Shown: in pieces, positions 1 through 5,228 of the stretch
Numbering within the stretch: the first letter of the stretch is position 1
How the letters are laid out: every line of letters starts with the position of its first letter
Assembly: GCA_027347125.1 (NCBI GenBank)
Contig: DAIERC010000240.1
Span: forward strand, 1-5,228
Source of the DNA: Ignavibacteriales bacterium
Lineage (GTDB): Bacteria; Bacteroidota; Ignavibacteria; Ignavibacteriales; Ignavibacteriaceae
Length of the DNA stretch: 5,228 bases
Direction: 5' to 3'
Made by a program: the position numbers and the translations under genes
Notes under the pieces: model-generated
Databases searched by the model: none
Seen by the model: the letters and a program-made list of their open reading frames with translations, nothing else
What the model was told of the DNA's origin: nothing

Positions 1-1376
1 CGATATCAGGCGCGGTAACCGACGGCCCTCCGCAAGATTGGAGATACGCTTACTGGTGGCAGTTAAAGCAAATGGCCGATGAAGGCCATGAAATAGGCGC
101 GCACACAATGACCCACCCTGATTTAACGAAAATACCTGTAGGCGATATTTATACGCCGAACACTTTAAACTACGAATTGTACCGGTCAAAGGAATTGATT
201 GAAAAAAATATTCCCGGCTATAAATGTATTTCGCTGGCTTACCCTTATTGCACGTTTAACGATACGGTTGAAGAAATAGCTTCGCGGTATTTTGAATCGG
301 CGCGAACATGCGGCGATTACTCAGAGCCATCTTACGTAAAAGGAATGAACTGGTACGGCATACTTGCAGAGGAACCGCAGTTTAACATGCCCCGGAATTC
401 TACCGCCGATGACCAGGATGAATTTGTTCAGTACACAACAAATGTTCAAAACGAATCTATCGCCAACGGGCAATGGGCGGTATTCTTTGCGCATGAGGTA
501 GTACCGATGTCTCAAATATCAGCCGGTGCCGATACTACAATGTGGTTCCCGGTTTCAACCGAATGGCTTACGCAGTTATGCCAATGGGTAAAACAAAAAT
601 CGGACAGCAACCAGGTATGGGTAGAAACTTTTGGGAACGTTACCCGGTATATAAAAGAAAGAGAACATTTTAATTATAACATTGTGTCGTCTTCCGCCGG
701 CCGGATAGAAATATCCACAGCTACCGGCCTGGATTCATCAATATTTAATTACCCTTTAACCGTAGACATAACAGTTCCCTCAAGCTGGAATGCTGTTTCT
801 GTCCGGCAAGGAGCTAACGAAGTTACCGATACTTCATTCTTTAACGGGACGGATAATGTTGTAAGAGTAAATATAATTCCCGGTGAAAATATTATTTTGA
901 ACAACGCTTCTTCATGCGTTGTTTCTGGGAAAGTTGTTTATGATAATGCCGCCGGTACGCCCCTGCCGAATGTTAAAATTATTTTGAGCGGCCCCGAAAC
1001 GGATTCAACGGTAACGGACAGCAGCGGCGAATATATATTTGATAATATTGAACCCGGTAATTATACTGTCGCACTTTCCAAAACCGACGACTGGGGAGGC
1101 GCAAATTCAACCGACGCGCTGCTGACGATAAAATATTTTACGAATCTTGCTGCGCTTGATGATTTGCAGAAACAAGCGGCGGATGTTAATAACAACGGCA
1201 TTATAAACAGCACCGATGCGTTAATGATTACCGAAAGATTTCTTGATTTAATTAACTCATTCCCCCGCCCCGATTGGATTTTCTCGAACCCGGGCACCAT
1301 TGATATATCAGGTTCAAGCACCGAAGAAAATTTTACGGGCATTTGCGCGGGCGACGTGAACGGGTCTTATAAATAA
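1..1376 (+). CDS. Polysaccharide deacetylase (CE4-like) with C-terminal carboxypeptidase-regulatory-like and dockerin-like repeats, 5' partial
   Basis: The reading frame is open from base 3 to the TAA at 1374-1376, so the true start lies upstream. The ATG at 72 is probably internal, because the 23 codons before it (ending WWQLKQ) read smoothly into the family's fold. Residues below are numbered from that ATG. EIGAHTMTHPDL (7-18) carries the NodB-type H-x-x-x-H metal-binding pair (His11, His15). AYPYC (56-60) matches the family's aYPyG motif, and the late motifs FFAHEVVP (138-145) and VWVETFGNVTRYIKER (182-197) also fit. The catalytic TFDDG motif would lie before the window. A beta-rich stretch (about 200-280) leads to a carboxypeptidase-regulatory-like domain (about 283-337) and dockerin-like repeats with paired NSTDAL motifs (345-350, 379-384) and a final GDVNGSYK. 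Inferred role: an exported enzyme removing acetyl groups from a polysaccharide such as chitin oligomers, peptidoglycan or xylan; the substrate cannot be told. No type IX sorting domain follows the repeats. Confidence 0.85.
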   Translation, partial: ISGAVTDGPPQDWRYAYWWQLKQMADEGHEIGAHTMTHPDLTKIPVGDIYTPNTLNYELYRSKELIEKNIPGYKCISLAYPYCTFNDTVEEIASRYFESARTCGDYSEPSYVKGMNWYGILAEEPQFNMPRNSTADDQDEFVQYTTNVQNESIANGQWAVFFAHEVVPMSQISAGADTTMWFPVSTEWLTQLCQWVKQKSDSNQVWVETFGNVTRYIKEREHFNYNIVSSSAGRIEISTATGLDSSIFNYPLTVDITVPSSWNAVSVRQGANEVTDTSFFNGTDNVVRVNIIPGENIILNNASSCVVSGKVVYDNAAGTPLPNVKIILSGPETDSTVTDSSGEYIFDNIEPGNYTVALSKTDDWGGANSTDALLTIKYFTNLAALDDLQKQAADVNNNGIINSTDALMITERFLDLINSFPRPDWIFSNPGTIDISGSSTEENFTGICAGDVNGSYK

Positions 1377-1378
1377 AA

Positions 1379-1404
1379 TTACCGCCGGAAACCGCCGGCG
1401 GTAA
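1379..1404. terminator. Likely bidirectional intrinsic terminator between convergent genes
   Basis: A perfect 10-bp inverted repeat, TTACCGCCGG (1379-1388) and CCGGCGGTAA (1395-1404), encloses a 6-nt loop and begins 2 nt after the stop codon of the deacetylase gene. On the minus strand the stem is followed by TTTTATTTATA, a good U-tract, so it could end the biotin-carrier transcript about 100 nt past its stop. On the plus strand the following sequence is T-rich but broken (AATTTACTTTTCTT), so that direction is somewhat weaker. Its place between two converging genes supports a shared terminator. Confidence 0.75.
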
Positions 1405-1503
1405 GCAATTTACTTTTCTTCCGATAATAATTACACTGCTAAAATACTTAACTACGTTTCCTTTATTCTGCAATAAAGATTTTTTTGTAATCCGGGTTAT
1501 TAG

Positions 1504-1821
1504 TTATTCAAACTCCAACAAAGTTTCGTTCTTATTAACCATTTTCGTTTCGTATGCATAAATACTTTTTATTTTTCCGCTAACGGGAGACTGCACATTA
1601 TTCTTCATCTTCATAGCTTCAAGAATAAAAAGTACCTCTCCCTTTTTTACGGTTTGACCTTCTTTTACAAAAATTTGTGCAATTATACCCGGTATAAAAG
1701 CATTTACTTTTTTAGGATCGTTCGCTGAATAATGTTTCCGTTTATTAAACTTGGCGGTTAGCCGTGTTTCATAGTCGGTGTAATCAATTGAAAATTTTAC
1801 AAGTTTTTTTTGGTTTTCCAT
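1504..1821 (-). CDS. Biotin carboxyl carrier protein (biotin/lipoyl attachment domain) of an acyl-CoA carboxylase or decarboxylase
   Basis: This 105-residue soluble protein has the classic biotinylation site EAMKM at residues 68-72, making Lys71 the expected biotin-bearing lysine. The biotinyl fold spans about residues 38-105: FIPGIIAQIFV opens the first half, and SPVSGKIKSI (78-87), with MVNKNETLLEFE at the end, completes the second. The roughly 35-residue N-terminal extension, with a KFNKRKHY segment, resembles carriers that partner MmdA/PccB-type carboxyltransferases in Bacteroidota, rather than the longer AccB of fatty-acid synthesis. Its role is to carry carboxybiotin to or from the carboxyltransferase encoded just upstream. 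The ATG at 1821 lies 5 nt after the carboxyltransferase stop and has no Shine-Dalgarno sequence in front of it, so translation is probably coupled. No Pro/Ala-rich swinging linker is seen, which differs from MmdC-type decarboxylase subunits as I know them. Confidence 0.9.
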   Translation of the reverse strand: MENQKKLVKFSIDYTDYETRLTAKFNKRKHYSANDPKKVNAFIPGIIAQIFVKEGQTVKKGEVLFILEAMKMKNNVQSPVSGKIKSIYAYETKMVNKNETLLEFE

Positions 1822-1826
1822 AATTA

Positions 1827-3371
1827 TTAAAACGGCGGTATACCGTGCTTTTTAGCCGGCCTAATTTCGTTTTTCTCCTTTGATACTTCAATGGAATGAA
1901 TTATATAATCTCTTGTTTCACTCGGATTTATTACCGCGTCTACGTGCCCGTTGGCAGCAGCTACATAGGGGTTGGCAAACTTTTCCGTGTATTCTTCAAC
2001 TTTTTGTTTTCTTGTTTCTTCCGGATCGGATGAATTTGCAATCTCATTGCGGAAAATAATATTGGCGGCGCCTTGCGGCCCCATAACCGCGATTTCGGCA
2101 ATCGGCCAGGCGAATACAAAATCGGCGCCAAGGTGGCGCGAGCACATTGCAATGTATCCGCCGCCGTAAGCTTTGCGAAGTATTATTGTAATTTTAGGAA
2201 CGGTAGCTTCGCTGTAAGCATACAAAATTTTTGCGCCGTGCCTTATTACCCCGCTGTGCTCCTGATCTACGCCGGGAAGGTAACCCGGTAAATCGACAAA
2301 TGTAACCAGTGGGATGTTAAACGAATCGCAGAATCTTATAAACCTTGCGGCTTTATCGGATGAATCAACATCAAGAACACCGGCCAGCACAAGCGGTTGA
2401 TTACCTATTACTCCAATCGTCTCACCGTTAAGCCTTGCAAAACCGATTACGATATTCGCGGCAAAAAATTCCTGCACCTCAAAAAAGTCGGAGTCATCGC
2501 AAACGGATTTTATTATATCCCTAACGTCGTAAGGCTTTGTAGGTTCCTGCGGAATAATTGATGTAATGTTGTACTGCGGCTTAGGAGGTTTGGGAGGGAA
2601 CGCTTTTGCTTTTCTGGAATTATTCCATGGAATAAACGTCATAAGTTTTTTAATCTGCTCAAAGCACTCAACTTCGCTATTGGCAAAAAAATGTGCGTTC
2701 CCGGAAATTTCGGTTTGAACTTTCGCGCCGCCTAAATCTTCCATCGATATTTCTTCGCCCAGAACAGTTTTAATAACCTCCGGCCCGGTAATAAACATCT
2801 TGGAGATTTTATCAACCACAAAAACGAAGTCGGTTAATGCAGGCGAATAAACAGCGCCGCCTGCGCATGGCCCTAGAACTACCGATATCTGGGGGATAAC
2901 ACCGGAGGCCAAAGTATTCCTGGAAAAAATTTCGCCGTAACCGGCAAGTGAATTTACACCTTCCTGTATCCTGGCTCCGCCGGAATCATTTATACCTATA
3001 AGGGGTATGCCCAGCTTAATGGAATGATCCATTATTTTTGTAATTTTTCTTGCGTGCATTAATCCAAGCGAACCGCCTGCTACGGTAAAATCCTGGGCAA
3101 ATATTCCTACCGGCTGGCCATACATTTTACCTGTTCCCGTAATAACGCCGTCTGCGGGCAACTCTTTTTTATCCATCCCAAAATCTTTACCGGAGTGCTG
3201 GACAAACATATCGTATTCATGAAAAGAATCCGGGTCGAGAATTGCTTTAATTCTGTCGCGCGCGGTCATTTTTCCCATTGCAATTTGCTTTTCAACGGCT
3301 TTGGTGCCGCCTCCAATCGAAACTTTCTCTTTCATATGAAAGAATTCGGCTATTTTTTCAGTTAACCACAT
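1827..3371 (-). CDS. mmdA: Acyl-CoA carboxyltransferase subunit (methylmalonyl-CoA decarboxylase alpha / propionyl-CoA carboxylase beta family)
   Basis: The 514-residue length is normal for this cytoplasmic family. It moves a carboxyl group between biotin and an acyl-CoA, typically propionyl-CoA/methylmalonyl-CoA. The N-terminal carboxyltransferase half (about 15-255) contains GGTKAVEKQIAMGKMTARDR (21-40), NDSGGARIQEGVNSLAGYG (128-146) and the oxyanion-hole loop GPCAGGAVYSP (167-177). The C-terminal half (about 275-510) has FVDLPGYLPG (358-367), the second oxyanion loop AYGGGYIAM (401-409) and AEIAVMGPQGAANIIF (425-440). Ile407 sits where propionyl-CoA carboxylases have Asp (Asp422 in Streptomyces coelicolor PccB, aligned by eye). 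That residue, and the C-terminal RPAKKHGIPPF, look more like anaerobe MmdA proteins. The ATG at 3371 gives a normal N-terminus; an internal Met at residue 13 is a less likely start. It is followed by the biotin-carrier gene. No biotin carboxylase or beta-subunit gene is adjacent, so direction and exact substrate remain open, and the symbol reflects family only. Confidence 0.92.
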   Translation of the reverse strand: MWLTEKIAEFFHMKEKVSIGGGTKAVEKQIAMGKMTARDRIKAILDPDSFHEYDMFVQHSGKDFGMDKKELPADGVITGTGKMYGQPVGIFAQDFTVAGGSLGLMHARKITKIMDHSIKLGIPLIGINDSGGARIQEGVNSLAGYGEIFSRNTLASGVIPQISVVLGPCAGGAVYSPALTDFVFVVDKISKMFITGPEVIKTVLGEEISMEDLGGAKVQTEISGNAHFFANSEVECFEQIKKLMTFIPWNNSRKAKAFPPKPPKPQYNITSIIPQEPTKPYDVRDIIKSVCDDSDFFEVQEFFAANIVIGFARLNGETIGVIGNQPLVLAGVLDVDSSDKAARFIRFCDSFNIPLVTFVDLPGYLPGVDQEHSGVIRHGAKILYAYSEATVPKITIILRKAYGGGYIAMCSRHLGADFVFAWPIAEIAVMGPQGAANIIFRNEIANSSDPEETRKQKVEEYTEKFANPYVAAANGHVDAVINPSETRDYIIHSIEVSKEKNEIRPAKKHGIPPF

Positions 3372-3424
3372 GTTTACTATATACTTCTTTCTTATTATTA
3401 GACAATATCAAATATTAACCGGTG

Positions 3425-3452
3425 CAAATATAATTGTTTTAAGATTACCAAA
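3425..3452 (-). promoter_or_regulatory. Candidate Bacteroidota-type promoter for the carboxyltransferase operon
   Basis: On the minus strand, TATATTTG (3432 down to 3425) is a perfect match to the Bacteroidota -7 element TAnnTTTG. A TTTG (3452 down to 3449) lies 16 nt upstream as a possible -33 element, slightly closer than the usual spacing of about 19. Transcription would begin near 3418 and leave a leader of roughly 45-50 nt before the ATG at 3371. The spacing is imperfect and an AT-rich region gives chance matches, so this is only a candidate. Confidence 0.4.
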
Positions 3453-3475
3453 AAAAAATTAGTCTATTTTTTTTT
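3450..3475. repeat. Symmetric A9/T9 inverted repeat
   Basis: Nine A's plus T (3450-3459) and A plus nine T's (3466-3475) form a perfect 10-bp A/T-only inverted repeat around the 6-nt centre TAGTCT. It lies in the divergent intergenic region and overlaps the candidate -33 element of the carboxyltransferase promoter. It might act as a curved, UP-like element; as a hairpin it would be weak. It is not a convincing terminator, since no GC stem is present. Confidence 0.6.
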
Positions 3476-3539
3476 AAGAACATATCTTCTACATAATATT
3501 TAAATCTTTCCTAAGAAAAATTATCCCCTGTTAAAAGCC

Positions 3540-3567
3540 CGGAATATTAATTTCCGCTTTACCGGAA
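3540..3567. repeat. Overlapping inverted repeats CGGAA/TTCCG/CGGAA, possible operator
   Basis: CGGAA (3540-3544), TTCCG (3552-3556) and CGGAA (3563-3567) alternate, so the middle arm can pair with either neighbour across a 7-nt or 6-nt gap. The right-hand pair brackets the candidate -33 element of the oxidoreductase promoter. This is a plausible operator or competing-hairpin arrangement, but 5-bp arms can occur by chance. Confidence 0.4.
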
Positions 3568-3588
3568 GTAAACAAATACATACATTTA
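3558..3588 (+). promoter_or_regulatory. Weak candidate promoter for the oxidoreductase-esterase operon
   Basis: TACATTTA (3581-3588) differs at one base from the Bacteroidota -7 consensus TAnnTTTG. TTTA (3558-3561), one base from the -33 TTTG, lies exactly 19 nt upstream. Transcription would start near 3595, about 25 nt before the ATG at 3620. Both boxes are imperfect, so this is tentative. Confidence 0.3.
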
Positions 3589-3608
3589 TATTTAAAATTA
3601 ACTAACTC

Positions 3609-3613
3609 CAGGA
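3609..3613 (+). promoter_or_regulatory. Ribosome binding site of the oxidoreductase gene
   Basis: CAGGA, with its AGGA core at 3610-3613, lies 6 nt before the ATG at 3620. It is the clearest Shine-Dalgarno match at any start in the window and fixes the start of the oxidoreductase gene. Confidence 0.6.
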
Positions 3614-3619
3614 TAATTT

Positions 3620-4615
3620 ATGGATCATAAAAAAATCAAATGGGGCATTATAGGCACGGGAAAAATAGCTCATACATTTGCTACTGCATTAAAAGATGTG
3701 GACAACACCGAGCTATATGCCATCGGCTCGCGTAATATGGAAAGCGCAAAAAAATTTGCCGGCGAGTTTAACGCGCCCAAAGCTTATGATAGTTATGAAG
3801 AAGTTGCTAAAGATTCTTCGGTGGATGTTATTTATGTTGCCACTCCTCATAATCTTCATTATGAAAATACTATGATGTGTCTTAACAACAATAAAAATGT
3901 TTTATGCGAAAAGCCTTTCGGCGTTAACGGTAAAGAAGTACGTGGGATGATAGCAAAGGCTAAAGAGAAAAATTTATTTCTAATGGAAGCAATGTGGTCC
4001 CGCTTTTTACCCAACATAATAAAAGCCAAAGAGATAATTGAATCCGGTGAAATCGGGAAAATAAAACTTCTTACTTCGTATTTCGCTTTTCAGTCTCCGC
4101 ACGGCGCCGAGCATAGACAGTTTAACAAAGATCTCTGCGGCGGATCTTTGCTAGACATCGGAATTTACCCGGTATTCCTTTCGTTATTCTTATTGGGTAA
4201 ACCGGAATTATTTACGGCGCTGGCGTCCATAGGCAAAACCGATGTTGATAACAGCATCAGTATGACGTTCAAATATAAGGATCAAACTCTTGCCGTTATG
4301 TATTCATCCTTCATGGCTAACGCGGATATATTTGCAGAAGTACACGGTGAGAAAGGTAAAATAGTTATTCCCAATAAATGGTTTACCCCGGTTGATATAA
4401 AAGTTGTAAAGACCAACGGCGAAGAAATACCGGTGCATTTTCAATTTAAAAGCAACGGTTATAATTACGAAGCGGAAGAAGTAGTCAAATGTTTGCATAA
4501 AGGCAAAAAGCAAAGCGACATGATGAGCTGGGACGACAGTTTGCAACTTATTGATATGCTTGATGCAATCAGGAAAGAAAGCGGAATTATTTACCCGAAA
4601 CATGACGATATATAA
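3620..4615 (+). CDS. Gfo/Idh/MocA-family NAD(P)-dependent oxidoreductase
   Basis: The 331-residue length is typical. The N-terminal Rossmann domain (about 5-125) opens with WGIIGTGKIAHTF (8-20), whose G-x-G-x-x-A binds the dinucleotide, and contains ATPHNLHY (74-81) and the family signature EKP (97-99). The C-terminal alpha/beta substrate domain includes EAMWSRFLP (123-131) and GGSLLDIGIYP (174-184). Asp179 and Tyr183 occupy the D-x-x-x-H/Y positions usually tied to catalysis. Together these resemble the subgroup of dimeric dihydrodiol dehydrogenases and NADP-dependent D-xylose dehydrogenases. No signal peptide or membrane segment is visible, so it is likely cytoplasmic. The reaction is probably oxidation or reduction of a sugar or sugar derivative, but the substrate cannot be read from sequence. 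The ATG at 3620 has an AGGA 6 nt upstream. The stop lies 2 nt before the next start, implying an operon with the secreted esterase and a carbohydrate role. Confidence 0.9.
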   Translation: MDHKKIKWGIIGTGKIAHTFATALKDVDNTELYAIGSRNMESAKKFAGEFNAPKAYDSYEEVAKDSSVDVIYVATPHNLHYENTMMCLNNNKNVLCEKPFGVNGKEVRGMIAKAKEKNLFLMEAMWSRFLPNIIKAKEIIESGEIGKIKLLTSYFAFQSPHGAEHRQFNKDLCGGSLLDIGIYPVFLSLFLLGKPELFTALASIGKTDVDNSISMTFKYKDQTLAVMYSSFMANADIFAEVHGEKGKIVIPNKWFTPVDIKVVKTNGEEIPVHFQFKSNGYNYEAEEVVKCLHKGKKQSDMMSWDDSLQLIDMLDAIRKESGIIYPKHDDI

Positions 4616-4617
4616 CT

Positions 4618-5228
4618 ATGAAAAAAATATTATTAATTTTAATTTTTAATCTTCTTTATTTGATGAACACTTTAACCAATGCGCAAGAAAAAATTATAAA
4701 GGTATGGCCTGGTAAAATTCCGGGCACAATTGAAAACAGCGTTTATAAAGAAGAAGACCTTACAAATGAAAGCGGAGTTTATAGGATCAGCAAAGTAACT
4801 GACCCTACGCTTACTGTTTTCGCACCACCAAAAGAGAAAGCAAACGGAACAGCAATAATCATTTGTCCCGGCGGCGGATACGAACATCTTGCGTACGCCC
4901 ACGAAGGTGTTGCAACTGCCAAATGGTTGAATGAAATCGGCATTACCGCTTTTATATTAAAATACAGGTTGCCAAGCGATCTGATTATGAAAGATAAATC
5001 CGTTGGCCCTTTGCAGGACGCGCAGGAAGCCATGAGAATAGTAAGGCGCAACGCAAAGGAATGGAATATAAACCCGGGTAAGATAGGAATAATCGGCTTT
5101 TCGGCCGGCGGACATTTGGCCTCAACTTTGTGTACGCACTATAATGATGAGGTATACAACGCGGATACAACAAGTGCCCGCCCGGACTTTTCAATTCTTC
5201 TTTACCCTGTTATTTCAATGAAGCCTGA
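4618..5228 (+). CDS. Secreted alpha/beta-hydrolase, acetyl-xylan esterase-like, 3' partial
   Basis: The frame opens with ATG at 4618 and has no stop before the window ends, giving 203 residues of a longer protein. Residues 1-22 (MKK, a hydrophobic core ILLILIFNLLYLM, then TNA before Gln23) look like a Sec signal peptide, so it is probably exported. The mature part has the oxyanion-hole motif CPGGGYEHLA (83-92), a helix leading from HEGVATAKWLNE, and the nucleophile elbow GFSAGGH (160-166) with Ser162 as the expected catalytic serine. The acid and His of the triad should lie beyond the window. This matches small carbohydrate esterases of Bacteroidota annotated as acetyl-xylan or feruloyl esterases; a peptidase-like or lipase-like hydrolase is less likely. 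Only TAACT separates the previous stop from this ATG and no Shine-Dalgarno sequence is seen, so translation is probably coupled to the oxidoreductase gene. Confidence 0.88.
   Translation, partial: MKKILLILIFNLLYLMNTLTNAQEKIIKVWPGKIPGTIENSVYKEEDLTNESGVYRISKVTDPTLTVFAPPKEKANGTAIIICPGGGYEHLAYAHEGVATAKWLNEIGITAFILKYRLPSDLIMKDKSVGPLQDAQEAMRIVRRNAKEWNINPGKIGIIGFSAGGHLASTLCTHYNDEVYNADTTSARPDFSILLYPVISMKP

Noticed and set aside
1061..1342. Minus-strand open frame of 93 codons inside the deacetylase gene
   Set aside because: It lies wholly antisense to the dockerin-like region, has no recognisable domain and no ribosome binding site that I could see; it is a shadow of the real frame.
1405..1503. Possible second terminator TTTATT-CTGC-AATAAA followed by T7 (about 1461-1484)
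   Set aside because: The stem is only six A/T pairs and points the wrong way to end the minus-strand operon; the GC-rich hairpin at 1379-1404 is a much better terminator. I see no gene in this gap.
1972..2291. Two overlapping plus-strand open frames antisense to the carboxyltransferase
   Set aside because: Both lie inside a gene with strong, continuous family motifs on the other strand, and their products resemble nothing I know.
3372..3619. Small RNA, riboswitch or small gene in the divergent intergenic region
   Set aside because: The region is very AT-rich, and I found no convincing open frame, tRNA-like fold or recognisable riboswitch core; only the candidate promoters and repeats listed could be supported.
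4304..4603. Minus-strand open frame of 99 codons antisense to the oxidoreductase
   Set aside because: It is fully contained in a well-supported gene and its aromatic-rich product shows no domain.
4672..5194. Three minus-strand open frames antisense to the esterase
   Set aside because: The plus-strand frame has a signal peptide, oxyanion loop and nucleophile elbow, so these are shadows.

Overview
The window is about 5.2 kb of bacterial DNA, AT-leaning by eye, with five protein-coding genes (two cut by the window edges), two short intergenic regions and no RNA gene, insertion sequence or CRISPR array. It suggests a member of the Bacteroidota or the related Ignavibacteria. The reasons are the dockerin-like C-terminus ending in a GDVNGSY motif, the style of the carboxyltransferase and small biotin-carrier pair, weak or absent Shine-Dalgarno sequences at most starts, and a perfect match to the Bacteroidota -7 promoter element (TAnnTTTG). 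The lineage is inferred by eye, without a database search.

Layout. (1) 1-1376, plus strand: the 3' part of a modular, probably extracellular carbohydrate esterase family 4 (polysaccharide deacetylase) protein. Its catalytic domain is followed by a beta-rich linker, a carboxypeptidase-regulatory-like domain and dockerin-like repeats. (2) 1379-1404: a strong hairpin, a likely bidirectional terminator between convergent transcripts. (3) 3371 down to 1504, minus strand: a two-gene operon with a biotin-dependent acyl-CoA carboxyltransferase (MmdA/PccB type, 514 aa) followed 5 nt later by a 105-aa biotin carrier protein. (4) 3372-3619: a divergent intergenic region with candidate promoters in both directions, a symmetric A9/T9 palindrome and overlapping CGGAA/TTCCG inverted repeats. 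(5) 3620-5228, plus strand: a Gfo/Idh/MocA-family oxidoreductase (331 aa) and, 2 nt later, a secreted alpha/beta-hydrolase of the acetyl-xylan-esterase-like type that runs off the window.

How the genes may work together. The carboxyltransferase and biotin carrier supply two parts of a propionyl-CoA carboxylase or methylmalonyl-CoA decarboxylase/transcarboxylase; the biotin carboxylase or membrane decarboxylase subunit must be elsewhere. The flanking genes point to carbohydrate use: two putative deacylating enzymes that could act on acetylated polysaccharide, and a sugar-type NAD(P)-dependent dehydrogenase co-transcribed with one of them. I see no clear evidence of a wholly new system. The most interesting points are the two-gene carboxyltransferase module, the dockerin-bearing deacetylase with no visible sorting tail, the tightly coupled oxidoreductase-esterase pair and the structured divergent promoter region.
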